Part shown: one piece after another, positions 1 through 12,000 of the stretch
Numbering within the stretch: position 1 is the stretch's first letter
Layout: each line of letters opens with the position of its first letter
Source: Verrucomicrobiota bacterium
Lineage (GTDB): Bacteria > Verrucomicrobiota > Kiritimatiellia > SS1-B-03-39 > UBA6053
Assembly (NCBI GenBank): GCA_020831635.1
Contig: JAFIGC010000004.1
Location: forward strand, 30,596 to 94,595
DNA: 64,000 nt
Reading direction: 5' to 3'
Notes under the pieces: model-generated
The model's database searches: none
What the model was told of the DNA's origin: nothing
Seen by the model: the letters and a program-made list of their open reading frames with translations, nothing else
Position numbers and translations under genes: made by a program

Positions 1-3000
1 TAAGCCCAAACGCGGGGCGAGCCCTCCACTTTGGATTTGAAGATGACAAACTCTCCGCTAACGATCAGTTCTTCGGCGTCGGTGAAGGCGGCGTCGCGCC
101 CCACGGATGTGGCGTTGCCTTGGCTCAGCAACCAGAGTTCATTGTCGGCAAAGGCGTGGAAATCATTGCCGTGGGTGTGATGAACGCTGTTTACAAACGG
201 GTTGTCTCCCAAGGGGATGGGTTCGGGGGTGCCCGTTCCTTGGAGATAGAAAAGCTCGCCGCTCATGATGTAGTAGAGGCGGTTGGCGTTCGCGGCCATG
301 CCAGTGACCTTGCCATTCAAGCCGCCGACCAAAAGGTTCAGGTCATCCCGCTGGCTGTTGACCTGAAGAATGTCGTACACGCCACCCCGGGCAACGGTGA
401 GGAGGATACGGCCCCCATGGATTTCCAAGCGTTCGACGCGTTGATTGATTTCGGAAATTTGCCAGGTGCCGACAATGGTGCCATCGCTGGTCCAAAGGCT
501 TTCCACCCCGGATTCGAGATCGTAGGAAACGAAATAGAGTCGTTCGCCATCGTTGACCAATTCAATGATGTTTTCGGGCAGGTCATCCGCGGAACCGGAG
601 AGGCCGGCGAGCCGCAGGGTGACTTGCTTGAGGAGGGTGGGATCGTCCAAGGCATCCAAATAGGCGGCCAGATCGAATTCGATGACCCCGAGGTCATCAA
701 GGTTCCTGAAAGTCATGCCGGCGCCGCTGAGGTCGACCTGGTATTCGGGGGGACCGGATTCGGAGACATCGGAAATGACGCCGGAGAAGCCGCCCACGAA
801 AGACTCCGTCTCGACGCCGGCGATGGGTTGGAGGCGGATCATGTCGCCGAGGTTGCCGTCGCCCAAGGTGGTGAAGCGATACCATTTGGCGGTTTCCCCG
901 GGAAGCAGGGTATAGCGACTGGAATCCAAAATGCCATCGCCGGTGAAATCGACGTCGTAGAAGACGTCGGGACGGCCAATGCCGGTATCCACGAGGAAGC
1001 TGCCGGCACCGGCGAAGGAGCGGTTGGTGAGGATGTCGAAGCCGCGGTCGGGCATGGTTTCGACGGTGCGGTTGCCATAAATCATGTACACGCGCCCGGC
1101 GGCCACGCGCACGCCGCCAATGGAACTGTTGGCTTTGGGGGCGCCAATGACGAGGTCGCTGATCCCATCGGCATTCATGTCGAGGAACGGTGTCAGCGGC
1201 AAGACGCCCAAGCGGTCGGTTTCGTTTTGGCCTTCGAGGATCAGATCGGCGTCGTTGAAGTTGAGGGTGGGCGTTTGACGTTCGGCGATGGAGAAGAAGA
1301 CGAAGACGGCGCCGCGGGTGCTCTTGGCAAGGACCAAATCGGGATCTTCCACGACGTTCACGTCTTTTTGGCCCACGACCCGGGTGAACTCGGTGCGGCC
1401 CACGGCAATGTCCACGCGGCCATCGCCATTGAAATCACCGGCGGTGACATGGAGTTTTGACTGGATGGAGGTGGATCCGAATTCTCCCAAGGTGGCCTGT
1501 GTCAATTTGACGAAGGTGTGGTTGCCGGCTTCGAGGGCGGAATCCACTGGGGAGCGCCAGTCGGTGGATCCGGTGAAAATGAGTACGGCGCCATTGGCTC
1601 CGGCGGCGTCCTCGCGGTCCCGGACGAGGGCAAAATCATCGGCGCCATCGCCATTGATGTCGCCCAGGGCGTGGATGCGACCGCCCAAGGACGTGGCGGT
1701 GGCCCGCCAGATGGATTCATCAAAGAGGTTGGCTTCGGATTGGGCATAGGCGCCGAATTCAAATTCCGCGCGAATACTGGCGGCAAATTCACTGTTTTGC
1801 AGTTGGTTGATGATGTCATCGGCGGTGATCTGTTCGTTTACGATGCGAATGAGGACGAGATTCCCGTCGCGTTCAATGGCCACGCTCTTGGGGTTATCGG
1901 GATCCTCACCGACGCTGCCGTCCAACAGCAGCCGGAAGACGACGCCGTTGGATGCGGCGCCCGCGGACAAGGCTCTGAAGTAGATGTTGTTGTTGGTGCC
2001 GGACAAGGTGAATTCGGCCCGGGCGCGGGAATGGGCATCCCCGCCAAAGGTGACGGTTTCGGCGATGGTGTCTCCGTTCTCCAAGCCTTCGGCGGAGAGA
2101 ATCATCCGGCCGGACTTATCGTTGTTGGGGAGATTTTGCCCGGGAAGAATGAAGGCTTGTCCGCGGGAGGGGTTGAGGTTTTCTTCGCCATCGAAACCGC
2201 GGACGACAAACCCAAGGTCTTCGAGACCGTCACCATTCACATCGCCCACGACGGAGGCTTCGAGCGCGTCGGCATCCACGGGAGAGAACACGAAGTGAAG
2301 CTGCCAAGAGTCCAGCAGGCCCGAAATGGCGCCGGAGTGGTCTTCGATGCGCAGGGTCCATTCGCCATTGGGGTTTTTGCCGGAAAGGATGGTCAGGTCG
2401 TCATGGGCTTGGAAGCTACCCGCATAGGGGGCTTCGGAACCGCCAATTCCGAGGTTCAGGTTTCCGGCAAAAGTAGTGAATTTGAAGACGTTGCCCAAGA
2501 CGCCGCCTTCCAGCACGTCATCGGTGAAGAGGCGGACCTCGGTGCCGTCGGGACTGACCAAAGTGGCGGACACGTCGGAGAGATCCAAATCACGATAGTT
2601 TGCGGGATTGTCCTTGAGGCGGAGGCTGACGGAGACATCGTCGAAGCGACTAGGCAGTTCATCCACTTCCAAGACGAAATCCGTGGGACTTGTGGCGATG
2701 TTGAGCGACCAACGATTCAAGGTGCCGTCGAAACGACCCACGGTATCGACCACGCGCAGGGTCCAGGTTCCGTTGGGATTTACACCGAAGAAGTCGTGCA
2801 AGTCCGGCAGCAGGTAATGGTTGTCGGGTTCTTCACCCGGAATCAGGTCATCGTCGAAGGTGGCGGTGGACCAACTGCTCACGGAGCCCAAATTCACTTC
2901 GATGTTCCCATCGGGATTGACCAAGGTGAATTCCAAGTCCTCGGCGTGAAGGTGGCTCATTTGCACATTCACGACCACATCGGTCAAGCTTCCTTCCAAG

Positions 3001-6000
3001 CCCTCCACTTCAAGTTCGGAGGTCAAGGGCGCGTCGGTACGGATCACGAGATCGAAGTCGATCTCCGTTTCGATGCCGTCGGGCACACTGTCGGTAATCA
3101 AGAGCGTCCATTCACCATTGGGGGAGATGTTCAGGAAATCATCGAAATTCCCGGCGGGTTCGTAGGTGCTGTTGGAGAGACTGCTTCCGGGTTCGAGGGT
3201 ATTGGACGCGAAACGGGACAGGGTGATGTTGGACATCCGCGTGGCCGAGCCTCCGATTCCCTCGAAGAGCAAGATTCTGTCCGTGGAATCGGGGGCTTGC
3301 AGTTCCAGCCGCAAGCCGGAAAGATTCCCGGTTTGCAGTTCGTTGATGACGAAGCGAATGTCGGTGAGGTTGGCCGCTTCATCGAAATTCTCGATGTTGA
3401 AAGCGATTTCCGTGGTGACCGGATCCGGAATTTCTCCATTGTACGTAAGTTCAATCTGATCCACGGCCCATCCGAAATATCGGTTCGCGTAGGCGTCCCG
3501 GCTGTCGAAAACAAAACGCAGGTCAAATTCACCGCTGAAGTTTTCAGGCAATTCGATGGAAACCTCTTGGATTTCACCGGTGTTGAATTCGAGGGCGACT
3601 TGGCCGACGCCTCCGGCTTTGGAGGCCAGGGTGAACCAATTGGAGGCGCCCACTTCGCGAATCTGAACAAAGGCTTGGTCAAAGTTTGCGGAAAATTCCG
3701 TTTCCAAATAAGATTCGAAGTTCAAGACGGCGTTACCCACGCCCGCGTCCAGGCCGGTGATCAGGGCGTGGCCAGCCACCCGGTTTCCAGTGTTGAAGGT
3801 CCAGTTGGAGGTGCTGAAAGCGGAGATGAAGGGGTTGCCGAAATACAGGGCGATGCGTTCGCTGACTTCGGGGTCATGATAAGCCCCTTGCCCGTAAACA
3901 TCGGTCAGGTTCCAGAGGTTCTCTTGGTCGTCGAGATCCCTGAAGAAGAGCTTGAGTCCGTTGCCAAGGTCCACTTCCAGATCTTCGTTCACGGAATCAT
4001 GTTCTTCCAGGAACTCAATCAGGGTTTTCAGCTCAATGATCTCGATGTCGGCGGGATCGGCGCTGCCACTGAAGTTAAATCCTTCGGGCTCGAACGATTG
4101 GGATTCGAACTGGTTGATCAGGGTCCGCAGCGGGAAGGGGGCGTTCAGTTCGCCGCTGTCCACCTCGGTGTTAAAGAGGCGGAGGTCCACCAATGCCATG
4201 TTGCTCGTCACGGGAAGATTGCCGCCATGGTCATGAATCACGTCCCCGGCGAAAATATAGCCGTAGCTACCCACGGAGTTGGGCATGGGGCTGACGACGA
4301 CCAAGTCGTCGTGATATTCTTCTTGCAGGGTGTTGTAATGGCCGCTCCAGCGGGCGCCCATGACTTGGATGTCGTATTCCCCGCCGTTGGTTTCGAGGTC
4401 ATCGGGCCCCAACACGATGGTACGGGAATTGAGCGAATGCAACGAATCGGCGTTGATAAGACGTGGATAGACGTTGCCGCCGTAAATGATGGTGATGATG
4501 ATGGAATCGGTGGCGGCGTCGTAGCGATGGAAGACCAAGTCGGTGAGTCCGTTGCCGTTGAAGTCGCCCATGCGTTCGGCGGGACGTCCGAGGCTGTTGA
4601 GATCGAAGAGATGATCGGCAAAGAGGGTGGCCTGTTGGAGGCCGATGGTGTCCACGGGTCCGTTGAAGAAGAAGGCGTGCTTGTCACCGGTGATCAAGAG
4701 GTCGTCATGCCCATCCCCGTCGAAATCACCCAGTTGCTGGGCGGTGGACAGGTTCATTTGCGTCTGATCGCCTTCAAGGGCAATGGCATCATTGAGGTTC
4801 AGGTTGTCCCCGGGCCGTCCAAGGTCGATGCCGGTATGTGCGGTGGAATCGGTGCCGCCCAAATTGGGGAAGGCCAAGGGATAGCGGAAGATGCGGGGAT
4901 CCGGGTCCATGAAGGAGAGGTCTTCGGGTTCGGGCGCTTCGGCAAAGCTGCCGGCATCAAAATAGTGCAGGCGGGTGCCCAGCATTTCCGCGAGCACAAA
5001 TACGGTTTGCACCTCTTCGATGTCGCCTTCCCCCAGTTGGTAGAAGCCGAACAGGTATTGGGTGGCGGAAACACCGGAGGTTTCACGATAGCCGGGGTTG
5101 TTCAACTCGAAATGCAGGGTGGGGCGCTTCAAGTTCATCTTGGTGAGGTCGCGTTCGTCTTGCGCTTCGGCCATGAGGAAGACTTGCACGACGTTATGGT
5201 AGAGGGAATCGGAGACGATGGTGAACTCCCCGTCCCCATCTCGTTCAAACACGGCGTTGCCTTGGAGGGTCTGACCCTGAACTTCGGTGATTCGGGCGAA
5301 ATCTTCGACGGTGTCATGGCTCACGTGACCCAAGCGGATGAAATGTCCGCCGCGACCATCGGTATTCGCAACCCAGGTGTCGTCGTCATCCTCAACTTCA
5401 ACATACCCGAGGAGGTAGCTGATCGTACGGCCATTGAGGGCGAAATTGTCGCGACCATCGCCTGTGACATCGCCCAAGGCCACGACCCGGGAGCCGGTGA
5501 CGCCGTCCAAATCCAGAGATTCCCCATGGAAATCCGCAAAGGCATCGCCCAAATCGACGGGCCGGAGGATTTGGCGGTCGATCAGCCAACCCAAATCGTA
5601 GGTCCACAGATTGTCGGCGGTGACAACCAAAAGACCGCCCCGTTCCAAGTCGTCCTCCCCGAGCACATTGCCAATGCCCCCGGCGGTGATGACCTCCCCT
5701 TCCGCTATAACGTCCGCATCGCGCGTATCGAGATCCACGAAAGAGTCCATGCGGATGTTGTCCACATACCAGCCTTCGAAGTCATTTTCTTCGGCGTCCT
5801 TGGTATCGAAGAAGAAGCGGATTTCCACGTCGCCTTCAAAGGCATCGGAGAGGGAAATGCCCACGCGTTGGTTGGCGGTCGAGGTGGGATCCTGCAAGGT
5901 GACGAGTCCGGTGCCGCCGGCGTTGGAAGCCACCGTGGTCCATTCCGAATCGCCGACGTTACGGACCTGAACAATGGCTTGGTCGAAGTCGGAGGGGAAA

Positions 6001-9000
6001 CCTTCGGTGACAAGGAAGGAGTCGAAACTCAACAGGGAGCCGCCCGATCCGACGGACAATCCGGTGAGGGTGGCGTAACCGCCAACGCGGGCTCCGGTTC
6101 CAAACGTCCAATCGGCGGGATCGTCGCCGCCGGGAATACCGAAGTACAAGGCGCGCCCGGTCCCGCGAAGCGACGAGGGCAAGTCGTCGGCAATCCGCCA
6201 GAGGGAGTGGATGTCATCCGTCCAATCGGGATCCTCCATGGATTCGAAGTTCAAAATGAGGGTGGAGCCATCGTCGGCTTGGTAGGTGATGGAGGTGCCG
6301 TCGGGGGTGCCGGCGGGGGTGCCCTCTTCGTCGTTGAAGATTGTCAAATCCAGGGATTCCAAGGCGATGACTTCGATATCATCCACGTACCAGCCTTCGA
6401 AATTGTTGAAGGCGCCATCCACGGAATCGAAGAGGAAGCGGAGGGTAAGTTCACCTGCAAAGCGATCATCCAATTGAATGGCCACGTTCTGCGGAGCGTT
6501 GCCGGTATGATCGATCAAGGTGGTTTGCCCGGAACCGCCGGCATTGGAGGCAATGGTTACCCATTCTTCGGCGACGTTGTCGAAGGCCTGCACGGTGGCT
6601 TTGTCAAAGAAGTTGGGCCAACGTTCGGTCCGCAGGAAGGAGGTGAAGTTGAGTAAGGTCCCTTCGGAGCCGCCTTGGAACCCGGTGATTTGGGCGATGC
6701 CGGAGACCCTGCCGTCGGGGTGGGCGAAAGTGAAGGTGTCGGGGTTGCCAAAGTAAATGGCGGTGTTGTTTCCACGTCCGTCGGGCACGTCACTCAAGAG
6801 GTTCCACAGGTTCACGTTGCCGTTGAAGTCGAGGAAGTGCAAGGTGACTTCGTTGCCGCCCACGTTAAAAGTTCGGCCAGCAACATCGTCGGGGACGCCG
6901 TCTCCATCTTCAAAGTCAAGCAGGAGGGCGTCGGATTCAATGAATCCGCCGTCGAATCCGAATTCGCGGGCGCCGGTGGAGAAGTCGGTCCCGGTGCCAT
7001 TGGTGAAGTCGTCCCCGGCAAAGACATACACCTCGTCGCCTTCCCAAACGATGAGCGCGTCTCCTTCAACGGGATCCGCATTTTCATCGGCTTGGAAAAC
7101 GTAGGGCAAGCGCGCGCTTTCGGCCCCAAAATTGTCGGCGTCGGAAAGCAGGATGAAGTTCGAAAGTGCGGCCAAATCCGCATTCAAGGGTTGGGCATCC
7201 GAACTGCCGCCGACAATGTAGACGGCCGATTGGTCTCCACCGGTGATGACCACGCCAAGGTCCATAATGCCGTCGCCGTTGTAATCGGCGGGCTGGAGGA
7301 TGCGGGCCTGGGAGCCGTCGGCGGCTGCGGCCAAAAGTGGGGCGGGCAAGTGAATGAAGCGCCGCCCACTGTTACTGCCGACTCCAAGGTTGGTAAAGTC
7401 GCCCACGCCGGGCAGAATCAAGAGCGTGGAGGTGCCATTGGCCAAGTCATCGCTGACGGCGGCCACAAAATCTCCGGTCCCGTTGCCCGTGATGTCACCG
7501 AGGGAAATGGCCACGGGGCGGAAGGACGCCAGCCCGGCGCCACCGCTGCCATCGATGACCACCACGCCCTCGGCATCCTGGCCGGAGACTTGGTTGGTGA
7601 GGCCCAGCTCATCGGAGAAGCGGATTTGGTACATGCCCATTTCGGCGGCCCGAATGAGGTTGTTTTGTCCGGTGCGGAAGCCCAGTTGCAGGGCACCGTC
7701 CCCGAGATTGTATTCGATGGAGAAATCGAAATCGTACGCGGCGGTCAAGGCCAGTCGTTGACCGAGTGCGTTGGCAAGGACTTCAACATGGAACAGCTCA
7801 TCCAAACCGGCGGCGACGAGGGCATCGAACAGGTCATCGGCCAAATCCCAAATATCCACATTGGTGGAGGTGTTTTCAGCTTCCACGGTGACGGAAATTC
7901 CGGGGGCGCCGTTGATGGAGATGGAGAAAGTGGCGTCCTGATCCAGCACGCCAAGATTGGGCACGCCTTCTTCGGCCACCACGGTGTAAGCGGCGGTGTT
8001 CATGACCTTGAGGATGTAATATTCCGGCACGCCCGCGAATTGTTCCACGGGAACGGCGTCGATGACACTGCTGGGATCCAGATCCCGTGCCGCGAAGAGT
8101 GCAAGGTTGCTGCCAAAGTCACCATCGAACATTTCAAAGCGTTCCTTGCTTTGGGTGCGGTCGAAGACGACTTCAATCATGTCGAGCATCAGGAGCGCGG
8201 AGATGGAGCCCGAGAATTGTTTGAGGGCATTCGGAGTGCGAATCAAGTAGTAATCGGCCCGGTCGCCTTCGTGGAAGGTCAATTGGTCGATCACCATGCC
8301 GGGTTCGATTTCGGGCAGCAGCGCCGCGAAGGCGGCGGTGTTGTTGGGGCCGGTGACCCCGGCTTTTCTCACCAGTTCGTATCGGTCGAATGGGGTGGTG
8401 GTGTTTCCGGCAATCAGATCGTTGCCGGGTCCGCCGTCCAAATAGTCATTGCCACCGCCGCCGGCGATGAAATCGTCGCCGGGTCCGCCGAAGATAAAGT
8501 CGTCATAGGCACCGCCGAAGAGCATGTCGTTGCCGGGTCCGCCATAAATGTGCAAGCTGGTGAGGGAGCCGCCGCCTTGCTCGCGGGCACCGGGTTTGAC
8601 GCCCCATTCGTCGGTTTGGTTCAGGAAGGTGAAGCCGGGGTCGCCGCGGAAAACGTCGTCGCCGCGTTGCAGGTCGATGACCATCTTTTGGACGTCGAAG
8701 GCTTGGAAGAAATAGTAGTGCTGGACGTAGATGGGCCGTCCGGGATCGGGTTTCTGTCCTTCGTCATCGAAGCCGATGAAACCCGCGCCTTCGATTTCGA
8801 GGGATTGCCCCACGGAGAGGGAGGAATTCAGCAACACGAAACGTCCGTCCCGCACTCCAATGCCGAGCAGGTCGGAAATATCCACGGTGTCGCCTTCTTC
8901 GGTTTCCGCGGTGCGGAGGGCGCGGCGAATGTCATCGGCCAAATCGGTGGCGGAATTGTTGAAGGACGCGATGTAATTGTCTTCCGTGAAGCCCAAGACG

Positions 9001-12000
9001 CTCAAGCCACCGGGGACCACGGCATCCAAGGTGACCGTGTTTGCGGATTCAATGCTCAACACTTGGAAGGTGAGCGTGGAGGTGGCCTCCTCGAGAACAA
9101 AGCCCAAGCGACCGTTGAAGAGGGTATTGCGAATGGCTTCGTTCAGGATTTTAGCCACATTCTCGGCATTATGTCCACCTTCGTCGAAATCCACGTCCAG
9201 GCGTGCCTGCTCGCCGGCGCCCAGACCGATCACAAAGGAGATCAAGCCTTCGATGTCATCCAAGGACAGTTCTTCCTCGGCGACGATACGCCCATCGGTT
9301 TCGGAAGCTTCCACGGTAATGGTGTAGGCCACGCCATCCAAAAGGATGGTGAACGTTTGGTTTTCGTCAAGACGCCCGGCAAGGGGAGATCCGGCTTCGG
9401 CGGTGATGACGGAACCGGGGATCTCGGTCATCATGAATTCCTGGTTTTCGGTGTCCCAGACCTTGGCGGTGAATTCCCAGCGTTTCAGCAAGGGATTAAA
9501 GCGAATGGCGGCATAGTCGGGCACTTCGCGCCCGAGGTGATCCAGATCGCCGCCGAGGAAGAGAATGCGGTTTTCGCCGCCGCCGCCCATGATGATGTCG
9601 TTGAAGGTGGGGATGAACGTTTCTTCCGAACCAATGAGCGTGGGCAGGGCGTCGGGCATGATTTGGAAGGTGTCGTTGCCGGTACCACCGAAGAGCAGGT
9701 CGGGGGCGCCGCGGTCGTAGCCGCCGGAAATGACGTTGTTCCCCGCGACCCCAAAGATCCAGTCTTCGCCGGCCCCGCCCTGGAGGCGGTCGTTGCCGGG
9801 TCCGCCAATGATCACGTCACGACGCACTTGGTTGGGACGGGTGGCCATGTCGAGCACGATTTGGTCTGCGCTCTCGTCCAACTTAAAGTGGAGATCGTAG
9901 ATGGTGGGCACGAGATTGGGGGAGTCGACGCGCAACAAATACGGCACCCCGGCTTCCAAGCCTTTCAGGCTGATTACACTCTCATCACTTCCCGACAGGT
10001 CGCGTTGGACAAAACCGGTTTCGCCAATGGATGTGATCAATTCATACCGTCCGGTGTCTCCCCCCACGCCGGAAACGCGGAGAATGTAATCGGCGGCGAC
10101 CAATCCTTCGAGTTTGAAGGTGACGAAACGATTGAGGTCGGTCACGCCTCGGAAACGGTATTCGTCGTTCGTCTGAATTTCCTTGCCTTCGGAATCCACG
10201 ATGCGTTTGCCGTCCACGTCCAACAGTTCGAAGAGGAAGGTCGCGTGTTCGTTGTCTTCCAATTGTTCGGCAAGAATGCTGATGCGATCATCGGCGGTGC
10301 CGTCTTCTTCAAGGGTGAATCGGAAATAGTCCACGTCATCGGAGTCATGGATGGTCAGCCCGAAGACTTTGGCATAATTTTCAATGAGGGCGAGATAGAA
10401 GGCGTCTTCCAAGGAGTCGTTGCCGCCTTCAAGGTCGGGGAGATCCTTGTTGATGCCCACTTCGCTGTCTTCGGGATCAAAGGGCTCCATGCCGCCGGCC
10501 CGGAAGATCGCCAAGCCCAATCCATCGCGAGGCGAGGCGCTGGTCAGGCGAATTTCGCCATTACTGGGTTGCGCGAGGGTAAAGCTGTACCAATCCACGT
10601 CGTCGGCGTTGTCAATGGTGAGCCCGGTGATGATCAGGTTGGAGGAAACCAGGAGGCTGGAAAGGGCCACTTGGTTGTCCATGAGGTGCAACTTCGTGCG
10701 GGCGGGGTCGTTTTCGTTGACTTTTGCCATAATCGAGGCCCGGGCACCGCCCTGCAAGGTCACGAGGCGCAAACGTCCGTCCAGCACTTCCGCGCGGACA
10801 AAGCCGGAGATTTCGGCGGCTTCCAAGGCGGCCTGCGCGTTGAGGGCCAGATCTTCCGGAGAGGTGTTTGAGCGGGTGTCGTCCGCCAGGATGCGTACGG
10901 TGCGGAAGGGTTGGCCGTTCACGCTGATCTGGAATTCGGCATCGTCGGTCAGGCGTCCGTTTTCAGGCAGCAGGCCTTCAACGAATTCGCCGGTGGTGTC
11001 CTCGCTGAAGCCCAAGGTGTTGGCGATGGTATTGCCAAACAAGGTGAGGTTTTGAATGGCTTTGGGATTCACCGGATTGAGGTGGACGAAATTGCCCACC
11101 AAGCTGAAGACGAGGAGTCCATCCAACGCGAAGGCATCCCCATTGGCCAACATGGCTTCTTCCAAGCCGCGGTTCAGGTCTTCGATGAGGTCGTTTCGGC
11201 TCAAATTGTCAAAGGTATCCCGAACGGGCACGAGATAGTTCGTGCCGTTCACTTGCAGGTTGAGGGTTCCGTTGCCGGTGACGGCGGTATTCAGGGTGCT
11301 GTCACCGCGGATGGATGCGGGCGTGTCTTGGCTGCCGAGCACGGCCTGTCCGATCATGGCCCCGTTTACGTAGCCCAATTCGGCCAAAGCGGTCTGCGAG
11401 CCTTCGACGGCGTAAATTTCCAAGGCTTCGACATCACTGCCGGCGGTCGGGCCGATGGCGATGCGGTCCCCGAGGTAAATCGCAACCAGGCGCGAGGCGA
11501 GACCCGCGCCGGACAGCGCGGAATTCAGGTCGTTCAACAGATCGCCCACTTCGGCGTTGTTGCCCGTGCCCGAGAGGGTCAACCGAACGGGCGCCGAACC
11601 ATTGATCCGCAATTCGACTTCGGGATTGCCTCCGGATTCCGCCGGGGTGAGGCGGAAGTTCTCGGCGCTGACTTCGTTCGCGGCAAGCAACCAAGCCCGA
11701 CCCAGGGAGTAGGCGGTTTCGGGGGTGTCGTTGCGTCCACCCTGCTCGGTCTTGTCGGGGAGGATGGCGTTGCCGGACATGGTGTTGACGACGTTGTCCC
11801 CACTGCCGACATCAGTCCAAACCGAAACTTGTACGGTGGGTCCGATGTTGATGATGTCGTTGCCGCCCAAGGCGTCGATGATGATGGCGAGGAAGTCGTC
11901 TTCGGCGGGCAAGGTGCCGGCGGGGAGGTCGCCATAGAGCGGATCGCCATTGGCATCCTTGGCGCCAAAGCTCAATTTCACTTGGGCGTCGAAGGTGAAG

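Larger units (their letters stand above)
1150..7510 (-). repeat. Dispersed FG-GAP-like calcium-binding motifs (D.NGDG..D)
   Basis: LGDITGNGTGDFVAAVSDD, ADYNGDGIMDLGVVI, GDVTGDGRDNFALN, LGDFDGDGHDDLLITGD, MGDFNGNGLTDLVFH, GDVNGDGLEDLGFVV, GDINGDGADDFALVRD, GDFNGDGRVDIAVGR and LDMNADGISDLVIGAPKANS. Confidence 0.75.

Noticed and set aside
338-700. Short minus-strand ORFs of 60-240 aa in the other two registers across 1-51500
   Set aside because: Out-of-frame overlaps of the giant ORF, with low-complexity Ser/Pro/Thr composition typical of frame-shifted GC-rich coding sequence.
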